From contig OU015523.1 in NCBI GenBank assembly GCA_907165065.1, positions 13,081,834 to 13,145,833 of the forward strand: a stretch of 64,000 nucleotides of DNA, given 5' to 3'. The DNA comes from Caprimulgus europaeus (taxonomy: Eukaryota; Chordata; Aves; Caprimulgiformes; Caprimulgidae). Position numbers and translations under genes: made by a program. A model generated the notes under the pieces. That model was not told the origin of the DNA. It ran no database searches and saw only the letters and a program-made list of their open reading frames with translations. Of this stretch, positions 1 through 11,175 are shown in pieces. How positions within the stretch are numbered: position 1 is the stretch's first letter; each line of letters opens with the position of its first letter.

Positions 1-1068
1 CAGTGATTAACATTCCTGAAAAGCCTGCCCAGGCATATGTCAGGTAGTCACAATTTACTGCATTTGAGGGCCTTTGTATAAAGCTTTACATGCCAGCTGT
101 AGCAAGCTCAGATGCCTTCAGCTCTGAATTTAAATTTGTATTATTTTTAAGTCTCTCCTTGATTTAAATAAGGAATACTTCTAAATGTTTTTATAGGAAT
201 AAGGTAGAGATATGTCATTTCTTCTGGAAGAGGTGAAATACTGTAAAACCCCACTAAGGCATTGAACAGATTTGTTTAAAAAGAGAAAATTGAACCCACA
301 ACTGAGCTTTTTGAATTCAATTCCTTCTTGTGCTGGCACAATAGAGCAGTGGCTGCTACTGCATCACCCAAGCTTCCCTGCCTGCAGTGGTTTTACTTTC
401 CTGTCTCCAGTAACGAGGTACCTCCCCTTCTAACGCAGCAAAGCTAAATTTAGCCCCTGCAGAGCGCACATTTCCTATATTTAGTGCTGTGAAAGTCAGA
501 CTTCAGCAAGGAACTGGCTAAACTATGAGGTGTTCTGCAGTCCAGGAGACAGAAATAGAAGCGTATCAAAGTGTCTCCTTGGGTTTTCCCCCACGGCCAG
601 GCAGCAATGACAATGGAGGGGCCTGCGTAGGGCTGGGCTTTTTTTAAAAACATCTATCAGGGCAGTGACCATGGGATTCCTGAACGTGAGCAGACATTGC
701 TGCAGAGCCCGGTGCTGCTGGGAGGGCGCAGAGCACAGCTGCTGGCTTTGTGACGGAGGGAGGCTGCTCACCCTGCCCAGGCAGCCCGCAGGGACACAGC
801 CCTGGTGGCTCTGGCAGGCTGATGCAGCATCCCCAGGTGCCAGGAGCACTGCAGGGGTGATTTAGGCTGCCTTGTACTCCTTTGCCTTACAGGTGTGTGT
901 CTGCATATGTGTGATACATGCAGAAAAATGTGTGTGCTTGTATATACAGAAAGGGCCCAATTCTCATTTACCCACAGCTTGCCTAGTATCAGCTTGGCAA
1001 GATTTGTGAGGCAGTATAATACTGTTAGTTAAGCCAGGTGATGTATTTGGGAGAGAAATGGAAAGTTT
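1..1068. other. Intergenic, nothing recognised
   Basis: Mixed-composition sequence with a more G+C-rich patch at 680-850 that yields overlapping chance frames on both strands. No repeat or gene was recognised. Confidence 0.7.
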
Positions 1069-1985
1069 CATAGAATCACAGAATGGTTTGGGTTGGAAGG
1101 GACCTTAAAGATCATCTGTTCCAACCCCCCTGTCATAAGCAGGAACACCTTCCACTAGACCAGGTTCCTCAAAGCCTCTTCCAACCTGGCCTTGAACACT
1201 TCCAGGGAGGGGGCATCCACAGCTTCTCTGGGCAACCTGTTCCAGTGTCTCACCACCCTCACCGGAAAGAATTTATTCCTAATATCTCATCTAAACCTAC
1301 CCTCTTTCAGTTTAAAGCCGTTTCACCTTGTTCTATCACTACCTGCCTTTGTAAAAAGTCCCTCCCCAGCTTTCTTCTAGCCCCTTCAGGTATTGGAAGG
1401 CTGCTAGGAGGTCTGCCCAGAGCCTTCTCTTCTCCAGGCTGAACAGCCCCAACTCTCTCAGCCTGTCCTCACAGCAGAGGTGCTCCAGCCCTCAGATCAT
1501 CCTCGTGGCCTCCTCTGGACTCGTTCTAACTGGTCCAGGTCTCTCTTGTGGGGGCCCTAGAACTGGACACAGTACTCCAGGTGGGGCCTTACAAGAGCAG
1601 AGTACAGGGGGAGAATCCCCTCCCTCAACCTGCTGGCCACGCTGCTCTTGATGCAGCCCAGGATACAGTTATTGGCCTTCTGGGCTGCAGGCGCACATTG
1701 CCAGCCCATGTTCAGCTTCTCACCCACTACCACTCCCAAGCCCTTCTCTTCGGAGCTGGTCTCAAGCCACTCATTGCCCAGTGCGTATTTCTGTTTGGGA
1801 TTGCCCCATCCCAGGTGCAGGACCTTGCATTTGGCCTTGTTGAACTTCATGAGGTTGGCACAGGCACACCTCTCAAGACTGTCAAGGTCCCTCTGGATGG
1901 CATCCTGACCCTCCAGCGTGTCAACTGCACCACTCAGCTTGGTGTTGTCAGCAAACTTGCTGAGGGTGCACTCAATCCCACAAAT
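1069..1985 (-). mobile_element. CR1 LINE, 5'-truncated, with reverse-transcriptase remnant
   Basis: This is the longest CR1 copy in the window. On the minus strand it ends with the typical CR1 tail (complement of CATAGAATCACAGAATGG at 1069). Its inner part translates to the C-terminal side of the CR1 reverse transcriptase: GIECTLSKFADNTKLSGAVD, then LMKFNKAKCKVLHLGWGNP and [18 protein letters not shown]. The catalytic box reads FADN rather than F/Y-A-D-D. Sequence before GIECTL no longer resembles CR1, so the copy is cut off at about 1985. About 900 bases remain of an element several kilobases long. Confidence 0.93.
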
Positions 1986-4900
1986 CTGGGGGTACTCTTC
2001 TTTGGGTCTTGCATCAGAGTAGGTGATGCAGACCATGGGTGTGGCAGTGAGGCTGGAAATGTGTTGTGGCTTTTGCTGATGTGGTACCCAACCAGGTGGA
2101 TGAGTGGGATGGTCATGGTGGCACCCCGACTGCATGGCACACTCCTTCTGTGTGCCTCTGCGCCAGCCCCTGGGCCACCGAGCGTGGGGGACATGCTAGA
2201 GGGCTCACAGGCTGGGACTTGCCATGTCTAAAAGCAAACTCTAATTCAAATTGTTAAGATGTGCTGGCATTGAGCCTCTTTTGGGCTACCTGCAGGGGCT
2301 AACAGAGTTAATGTAAATGGGTGTTCAGTGATCACTTCAGACACCTCTTGGGTACTGCAAGCCATGCAATTTAATTCCTGTGTGAATCAGAAAGCACCTT
2401 TTGGACAAACATCAGATCCATTTGGTCGAGCAAATCACTGTTGGGTTTGGTTTTTTCTTTTTTTCATTCAAGTCTGCATTCTGCACCTCAAACAAGATCG
2501 GATTAAAATTTGATCACAAAGGCTGATACGTTACAGAGACAAGCCTCCGTCAGGGTATTCCAAGAGCCTCGTGGGAGCCTGTTTTCAACAGAGATGCACA
2601 TGCTCTAGAAAGAGAAGTATATAGGGTGAGAAAGGATCCTGAAATGATCCCTTGCTATCATAGCCATCAGGCCATATGAGGGTAAAACTTTACTAAATCC
2701 ATCTTGTTATTTCCTAAAAATAGCCATGTTTTTTTGCCCCCTGTATTTCTCCTGGGAGGCTCTTCCAGAACAGCACAGGTAGAATAATTTTCTAATTTCC
2801 AACCTAATTTTATTGTGGCTTATTTATTCCTGCTTGTTCTTGTGCCATTTGTTCTTTATTAGCTCTTCTTCCTCCCCAGTGTATCTCCTCTATAAATATA
2901 CCTGGGATAATCATATTTTGTACCAGCCTTTGCTTGGCTGTGCTAAGCAAGCAGAGCTCTTCAAATTGCAGATTCTAAAATAGGCTATCAAGCTTCAGGA
3001 CTGTTTCCATAAGGTGTAAAAACTTCCCTTTTTTTTCCGTATTTTACCCTTTTGTTAGAGAACATTGCACAAGTGGGGTTACTATGGCATGGGGAAAATT
3101 TGCCATTATGTCTTATTATGAAGTGTGGCATCAGAGTAGTTTTCTGAGACAGAGCATTGCACCGAGAGAACTATTTTATGATGCAAATTGCCAGGTACTG
3201 GTCTCAATGGGCCATTTGCCTTTTCTAACACTTTGATTTCTAATTTTTTTAATGCAGAATAGCTTAGTTGCTATAGAGAAAATCATACTGTTATAAGCCA
3301 AGGAGCATGACCTCAGAAAAGGATTGAAAATAAAGCAGCAAGAGCAGAGAAAAAAAGAGCAGAGCCTTCAAAACATCTCAATTTTCCCTAAATTTTCTGT
3401 GAGATGCAGGAGCACATTAAAAGCATTCAGGACAGCGTTCATATGTTAGTTGCTTCTCACATATGGGCTGGTCCTTGGAAAGGTGTAAACGTTTCTAGCC
3501 TTGTGACAGTGTCCCAGACTGGAGTGAGCCCTCTGTTCCTTTTGCCTCTGTCTCCTGGCTGAGTTTCCATGCATGTAATGGTTGCCACTGATGGCTTTTG
3601 CCCACTCCTTTCAGCTGGGCAGCAGCAGCATGGAGCTGGCAGGCAGTGCAAACTGTGCAGCAATGAGAAAAGGGAAGCATCTCTGAAGAGCAAGGCTGAG
3701 TCCATGCAGTGCTGAATCCATGCAGTAAAGCAGAGTTTGTGGCTCAGAACAAACAGTCAGTGACCACTGCTATCTGTGGAACCATGAAATCCAAAGTGTC
3801 CTGGGGCAGGAGATGTTTGCTGCACGCTGTGGTGACAAATAACAAGCACAAAGACAATCCCACACTGCTCAAATTGCGATTTAAGTTGTCTGTTACCCAT
3901 AAAGCACACTCTGACTTGAGCATTCATTAATTTATGCAAGCATTAAGTGTGTCTGCAAAAGTATAACTATCTTGACATCCTTTGGCCCAATGTTCAGGGC
4001 AATGCTTTGATAAAAAAAGGAGAGTGAAAGGGCATTATTTTAGCTGGAGGCCAAAAGCTGCTAGAAAGGAGTGGAAAGGGAAGGGGTCTCAATGCTGAAG
4101 GTGATTAGAGAAGATGAAGTACTTAAATGAAGTGAATGCTTCGCTGCACTTAGAGTTAATGCTGAATTTCACTGGTCTGGGAAAAAATGCTGAAATATTG
4201 CGGCTCAGATTTGTGTTAATAATTTTTTTAAGTGCTACTAAATGACCCAAGTCACTTTGCCATGGGAACAGAATAATAATGATCCAACCAGTGTCCTGAA
4301 GACTCGAGGAAAAGCTTCAGTACAAAGCAAGCCAGCTCTGTGCTATGTGATAAGACAGTGTATGAATGATTTAATATTATGTCACTGGTAGGTCCAAGAG
4401 CCAAAGGCAGTGAAGGCCTCGTTGGGCAAGCAGTGCCCAAGAGTTAGAGTCACAGCTTCAGCAACACGTAGTCTGAACATATACAACAGAGAAAGAAGGA
4501 ATCCTGGCGTGGGCTGCTCTGCCCAGCGCTGGGACACCTTTGGAGCGGTGCCACCTGCCCAGGGCCAGCTGGGAGCTCCCTGTGGCACGGAGCAGAGGTG
4601 CTCAGGGAGGTCTGGCTGGGGTGCACCCACCTAGACAGTAAGGTAGCTCAGCCTTCGCCTGGGCCTCGAGCCTTTGCTCTTTCTCTGTATCACGTGGCAC
4701 TAAAGCTGTGGTGAAAACCAGCTCTGCTTGGGTCTGCTGCCAGATTCCCAGCGACTCTTATGAGGCCAGGATTTCAGCCTGGCAAGCAGCTCAGTAGTGC
4801 CATCCTCACAGCTGTAGCCCAGTTAGCCAAGCGATGCAAAACCCTTTGTGATTCTCCCCTTCGTGTTCCTAGTTCACCTGCTATCTAGCTACTGAGTATT

Positions 4901-7900
4901 GCTTGCCCTTTTCCTGTCTCTCAGGTGCTTACTTCTGTTGCCAAAATGTCTCCCTCCCTGACAGGCAACATGGGGGAGGATGGCACCCCTCTGTCCTTCC
5001 CCAGATGGTCACTGCTGTCTCCTCCTCAGCCACCAGCTGCTGAATGTAAAAAGATTCATGGCGTGAATATTGACATAGTGAGAGGCTGAGAAATTCCCTG
5101 GCTTGTAGTACTGTCCTCAGCCCGACCTTCCTCTTCATCTATATTTTCATTAGCTGCTCAGGGTGGAGGAGTGCGGCCATGAGTCATCCTGGGGGCTGAT
5201 GACTCATATTTTCAGTCAGAGCCCTCAGCGTGCTGAGGGTTTCTTGAGGCTCTGCCCAAGCTTTCATGCCCGGAAGCTCAGCACAGGGAGGGACTCTCTC
5301 CATTGGGGGTATGCACACGGGTTTTCCTCATGGTGTTTTCTAGCCCCCAGTTGTCTTTTATCTTTATTTCATTGTTTCTTCCCTTGTCAGTAGCTTTTCT
5401 CTCTCCCACGATCCACCTCTGTGCTTTCCAGTTCCAGATTAATCTGCCTGTTTTCCATATATGCTAATGTTTTCCTCTAATATCCCATAGTCTGCTGCTG
5501 CTTGGAGAGAGCCCACTAGTATTTACTGTCTATATGAGATGCTGCTCCATCATAGCTTGAGCAGCCTGTGTCGGCGTGCTTTGGTTGTGCTAAGAAATGC
5601 CACGTTCTTCTGAGCGCTCCGTTGCTAGAGTGTACGTGCTGATGTGTGTCATCCCTCGCAGCTGGTATCACCGTGGGTTAAACAGGCTGCTTTCCAACTG
5701 TGCATCTGTGGTTCTTAAAATACTCCTCCAGTCCCCAGTTGAGGCTTGCATATCATCCGTGGTGACTGGCTGAAGCAGCTGCTAGGCCCAAGCATTGCTT
5801 GTTGTCTCCTCTTGTTTGAGGTTCACCTTCACGTCAGACTACAGTATCAAGAAGCAGCACATATTGGACATTGGGGAGCAATGGTAGCTAGGAGGTTGTC
5901 CACACCTGAAGAGAGTCTGCTCCAAAAGGAGGTGATGAGAGACAATCTTGAGGTGGCTGGTGAGAAGTTGCAGGAAGAATTCTGCTTGACTCGTAAACCA
6001 GTGGTGGTGTTGGAAGAAGATCTGAATGAGAAGGGCCTGTGATAGGTGCAACATGCTGAGAAAACTGGAAAAGAGGGGACAGCATTGGAGGGTAGCAAAA
6101 AAGTACTCAAAGTAACCCTTCCCAGCTCCTTGAACTGAGGAATATTCTGGCATTCAAAAGCACCAAAACATAAACAAGCAACCCCCCCTTATTTTTATCG
6201 CACAGGGCATGACTGGTGTGTTGGCAATGTTTCGTTGTCACTCTGCATGCCTTTTAATTGAGGTTACCTGGAAACAGTGAGGGAAAAGTGTTTCACCATG
6301 ACTGAGTTCTGACCATGGGAGAGTTTGTAGGAAAACCACAAAGTACCATGGAGAAGAATCAAAAGTCAAATTATGTTTTCCTCATTCTCTTAAATTTCTT
6401 CTTTAGCTGCAGACTTGTTAAGTAAAAAAACATGGAAGGAAGGATGCAAACAAATTATGGTTTAGTTTCATCATATTTTTTTCACTGATTTCTTTCCTTT
6501 TCTCAAATTGAAAAGAAAGAGAAAGGAGAGAGGGAAGTGAAAAATAATTCAGTTTAGGGCTCTTAATTGAAACAAAAGTTAAATTTTAGTCTCACTACAA
6601 ATTTTCTTCATAATTTGAATTTAAGAAAGCCAAAGTTTTTGTGTTTGTTGGAGAAGCAAACCAAACCAACATGAATTGAAACTTTAAACCACTCTATGCT
6701 TGACAGAATGAACAAATGGCTCCTGCTCTCTGCATACATCTTTGCTTGAGTAACGTCAAGATGCAGTATACATAAACAGGACATATAATAACGCCACCAT
6801 TTACCAAACAGGAGTGCATCTCACATTTTGTGTGATAGGTTAAAAAACTTGTATTTCATCTGAGACAGCTCATGCATAGATAATAAATACATGAGCTGCT
6901 AACAGACTATCAAGGATTTGAGCTGTTCTGCACCCTTTGTCTAATTATGAAGTCTAAAAACCAGTACCAGGCCAGGAAGTGTGTATTCATAGAATTTCTC
7001 AGATCAGAGTGTCCCCAGAAAAAAAAGATTTGCTGGAATAAAGTAGCTTCCAAAAAACTCTGGATACTTGCAGTGCTCGTGGAGCCAAGCCCCCTGGAAG
7101 CTGCCAGCCGTGGTGTGTGTCTTTTGGCACCTCTGCAACATACGTAAATAGCTGGAGACCTTTCTGCAGCCAGGAACAAGTGAGATGAGAAAAGACTGTT
7201 TCTAAATTTGCAAAGAAAGCTGTAAACAACAGGCATGCTGATTGCAAGTATGCCAGGGGACTTCAGGAGTCTGACCTTTGGTCCTCTCTGCAGGAAAGGT
7301 CAACTTCCCCTCTGTTTTTTTTTTTTAAACATAGGCAGTGCATCAGTACAGTCTGGGACTGCTCTTTCCTGAGGACCAAATCCCAAACAGGGTTGGGGAA
7401 ACTTATCCTGGTGTGATCAGAAGCCCCACACTCTCATGTCTGCTTTCATAAGGCATTGCTTACCAATTGTCCTGAGTGGCTGCCCTAACAGTATGTGATC
7501 CTGCTGTGCAGTTCCTCTACTTGATCTAGCCTTTGAAGAGATCAATCAGGATTATTTTTAGGGGAAATCAGAGCAATAAATAAAGATCTTAAGGCCGTGG
7601 GACACAGTGTTAAGTAAATAGTAATTCAGTACAATATAAGTGGTGAGAGAGTCCACACCCTACCCCTGTCCCAGACCACTATTTATTTGGCTTCTGGCTG
7701 CATGAATTTGTAACAGATATTGGATGTCTTTGTTGTTCCCTAGTCCTATTCAAGCACCAGACATATTTCCAACTTCCATGAACTCTGCCCACTCCACACA
7801 GTTGTCTGCAGATTCTATTGATGGTACAGTTCTAACCACTTCTGATCTGGTCAGGAGAGAGCAATGTATTCTACTTGGAGAAGCAAAACCACATGTTAAA

Positions 7901-8014
7901 CTATTTTCCTGGATTTCCATTATTTAAAGAGTCAGGTTCTCATTTTCAAGTGTTTTATTTTGTTCTTAACTGATAATTTTGCTACATTATTTTGCAGAGG
8001 TGTTTGTATAATTT
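1986..8014. other. Intergenic, nothing recognised
   Basis: Single-copy-looking DNA between two CR1 copies. The 98-codon plus frame at 5746-6042 and its minus-strand mirror match no family I know and show no splice context. I see no repeat of note. Confidence 0.65.
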
Positions 8015-8065
8015 CATAGAATCGCAGAATCATTTAGGCTGGAGAAGCACCACATCTACGGGTTC
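8015..8065 (-). mobile_element. CR1 3'-end scrap
   Basis: About 50 bases matching the CR1 3' end in reverse orientation (CATAGAATCGCAGAATCATT, then a diverged TTGGAAGGGACC-type segment). It is too short for subfamily assignment. Confidence 0.65.
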
Positions 8066-10282
8066 ATGTCTCTGAAGAGAAACATAGTCCAATAAGATAA
8101 CTAAGGACTTCTCTGGCCACAGTGTTTTCTCAATGGCATTGTAGTTCCTTTAGAAGAAGGTTTGCATAGTACTCTAGGAACAACACTGAAGGCAGCAGCG
8201 ACCTAGGTGGTGATGTGTGTCAGTGAAAACGGGAGCCGAGTAGGCAGCTGCATGTGGTGCATTTCACACCTCACCAGCTTGTGACCACTAGAATAACTTT
8301 TCAGTTATTCCTTCCTGCAGGCAAGGTTGTGAACTCCAGAGAAAACATAAACCAATGCCTAATCCCCCAAATTGCTCAAGGTACTTCAGTTTATTAAGCA
8401 TTTTGGCTGCTTTTTTGCATGCTTTTCTAGTTCACTGAAGTGATCCTTCAGAGTTTTCAGCACTTCACAGGGGAGCTCTGGCTACATGCACTTCTTGTTA
8501 GCTCTTTTGCCTGTGTGTTTCAAATCCTATTCTTTAGAGCCATTGTTTCATCAATTTTCTGCTTCCATCTTTGTAAAGATAAGTAGCAGATGATCAATTT
8601 TTATATCCTTTTTTTCTTTTTGGGTCTAGACTTGATGTAAGAGAGAAGGGTTAGTTCTATGGGCCACAAAAATATTTGTGGTGGCACTTTTATTTTCTGC
8701 TATTCTTCTTCCCCCTGGGCAGTCATATTTACCCAGCTGCTTTTCCCAGAATCCACAGCCCATCACAAATGGTCCAAGAGTATTCAACTGTATGTGCAAA
8801 GTATGTTTTCCTCAGATAACCCCAATCTGGTTTAGGTTTTGCTTTTTCTTATCTTTCCACGGTGTTCTTGGAAATGTCATGATACTGTCCATTTATTGCA
8901 CCTGTCATCACAATGAACTCAACTTTATTAATAGTATGTAATAATGTCTAATAACATATACAACAGAGTCTGGAACAGACACTGCAAATAAGATCAGTTT
9001 CTCTGTTTCACCAGGGAGCACTGTTCTTCCTGTTTTATAGACAGAGAACAGGGCCTTGAAGAGACTAAGAAAGAAACCGTGGCAAAATGTGGTTTGTTTT
9101 CTGAATCCTTTTTTTTTTTTTTTCAATCTTAGTCAGAGGACAGTCCTGCCTTGCTGGCATTCCTCTGGTGCCATGAATTCCGATGTGCTTAATTACCAAG
9201 TAGCGGTCGGTGTTCTTCCATGCAAGAATATTTTGTTCCCAAATCTTCATCACTTCAAGGCACAAGAAAAAACTGTGCAGATGAAAGAGCTGTTACTTTA
9301 GAACAGCTGTTCAAATGCACATAAACACCCTGCTGAAATTGCTCTCGTTATTTTGCATATGATTTACATTAGTAAGAGGACTTAATAACCTTTCCTAGTA
9401 TGAAATTTCAGCTTGTGCTTACAGCAGATGCTGGTGCAAGTTGCAGTAGACTAGAGCAGTGCCAGAACACTGTTCTGCTGAGTTACCTGCTGAGAGTGGA
9501 GGTGGCTGGGGGAAAGCTGCCTCAGGGAGAACATAATGTAGGACACTTCTCACCTGTTGCCTAATGATTTTTATCCATTTTATCCCCAAAGTTCCTACAT
9601 TTAAGAGCTGTCCTCTGTGCCGGGCATTGGTGTAGCTTCAGTTACATTCCTGGTGAAGAGTTTCTCTATTAGCATAGCTGATGCCCTCTTTTTTTTTTTC
9701 TCTCTTTTTTTTTTTTTTTTCATTATCATAACACGGGAAGTATCAGGGCATTTGGGCTACAAAGCTGTTTCCTGAGTGTGGGGCTAGGCTAAAAGCTCAT
9801 CGTGGTGTGATGGAAACATTTGAGGTGTGGAAAAAGGGAGGGCTGGCATCTCCATGACACTGCTGCTCTTTTTAAAGGAGGACTTTCTTTTTCTTCTCAC
9901 ATAATGAGTTCCTAAGTGACTGGCATGAAAATACAGAGACATCAAAATGAGATATAGCTGCGTTTCAGACATTCAGTACAACTCTAGGCAAAGCTGTATG
10001 GGTTGATGGGTTAACGTTAGAAGCAGGTATGTGCACAGCCATGTCGATGGGGTATGAATTTGCCCAGTGTATTGACCCTCCTGGAGGTACACCAGTTAGA
10101 TGATGGTTTTGCCACAAGTTCCTTAGTTTCTAACATGAAATGCTCTATTAAGTATATATTTGATATCTGCCGTTTGCTCTGTGTTATCTTTTGTTTCTAA
10201 AGCAACTTAATGTCCTAGGTCTAGTAGTACAACACACAGCATTTCTCTGTCAATAGACATCTAAAAATCCTCCTTAGCTGTG
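8066..10282. other. Intergenic, simple T runs only
   Basis: AT-rich sequence with the T runs at 9108-9123 and 9687-9721. No gene or element was recognised. Confidence 0.65.
9687..9721. repeat. T-rich low-complexity run
   Basis: Two T runs separated by CTCTC. A similar T run lies at 9108-9123. Neither has a recognisable retroelement body beside it. Confidence 0.8.
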
Positions 10283-10792
10283 TTACTGTAGCAGCACAGC
10301 TCTACAATTGTCAACCTGCGTCATAGGTACAGGGTGAGAATTTAAAAGCATCACGTTTGTGAATGGTGGGGTTTTTGTTGTTTTGGGGGTTTTTTTCCTC
10401 CCCCCGCAGCCCAAGCTCGAAACTTTTGGTGATGATTTCCTGAGCAAGTAACTGCAGGTTGAAGGCTGAGGGCAACTCCCAGGGAACATGATGGCAATTG
10501 AAAGTGCTGTGACTTTGCCCCGAATGTCCTGTAAGACCAGGACAAAGCCATCGCCTGCTTCATGGGGCTTCCCGCTGGAGCAACAGAGGGTACAGGTGTC
10601 AGCCTTGTCCCCGAGAGGGCTGAGCGCATGTTGCTGTTTGCAGGCGGTGGGGGCCAGCAGGGATGCAGCCAGGTAGGTAAATAGTGCGTGTTGCCAATAT
10701 AGGTTGTTCATATGTTTCCTCAGGATGGGCATGACTCCTTTCACCTCTTTTATCACTATTTCTTGTGGGAGTCGGGGCCATTTTCCTTCCAA
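10283..10792 (-). other. Long open frame of doubtful coding status beside the CpG island
   Basis: A 169-codon minus-strand frame opens just left of the CpG island. Its first codon is TTG; the first in-frame ATG is about 20 codons further in. I recognise no family. Its last third is low-complexity lysine/proline/threonine sequence read from a G/T tract. On the other strand the same block has a strong acceptor-like tract ending CCCCGCAG at 10409 and a donor-like CCAG|GTAGGT at 10673. That could equally mark a noncoding plus-strand exon of about 264 bases. GC-rich sequence lengthens chance frames, so I do not call this a gene. Confidence 0.15.
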
Positions 10793-10829
10793 TACGCCAA
10801 CTCGTGCTTTTTAGCTGCCAGCCACGGAC

Positions 10830-11175
10830 CAGGCCCCAGTGAAACACGCGTTGCGCCCGGCCCGGGTGCCGGTGTCGGGGTTTTGGCGGGGTGGGGCTGC
10901 AGGGCGGGCCCTGTGCGGAGCGGCGGGGCTGCCCCGGGCCGGACACAGCCGCTTCCAGCCGGCTCCGACCCCCCACCACAGGGCCCAGCTGGGCCATTCA
11001 GCCGTGGGTGTGTGCCTGGGGAAAGCCTGTGTCAGAAAGGGCCGCATGCCATCCCGCAGTGAGGAGTGAGGGGAAAAAGCGTGAGGAACAGCCCTGCGAG
11101 CCCTGCGGTGAGGGCGGAGGAGGTGCCCTGCCGTCGGCAGGCCGCGGCGCTGCGCTCAGGGGTAAGGGCTTTTCC
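10830..11175. promoter_or_regulatory. CpG island, possible orphan promoter
   Basis: About 345 bases of high G+C with about 30 CpG dinucleotides by eye, in a window that is otherwise CpG-poor. It includes GC-box-like motifs (GGCGGGGTGGGG near 10885) and, on the plus strand, a donor-like CAGGG|GTAAGG at 11162. No known gene starts here on either strand. It may be the promoter of a noncoding RNA, or of a gene whose coding exons lie outside the window. CpG density is directly visible; promoter function is inferred. Confidence 0.55.

Noticed and set aside
1548-2231. Plus-strand 227-codon open frame, the longest in the window
   Set aside because: It is mostly antisense to the CR1 reverse-transcriptase remnant on the minus strand.
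5746-6042. 98-codon plus-strand frame with a charged C-terminal half
   Set aside because: It matches no known family, and a minus-strand frame of similar length overlaps it.
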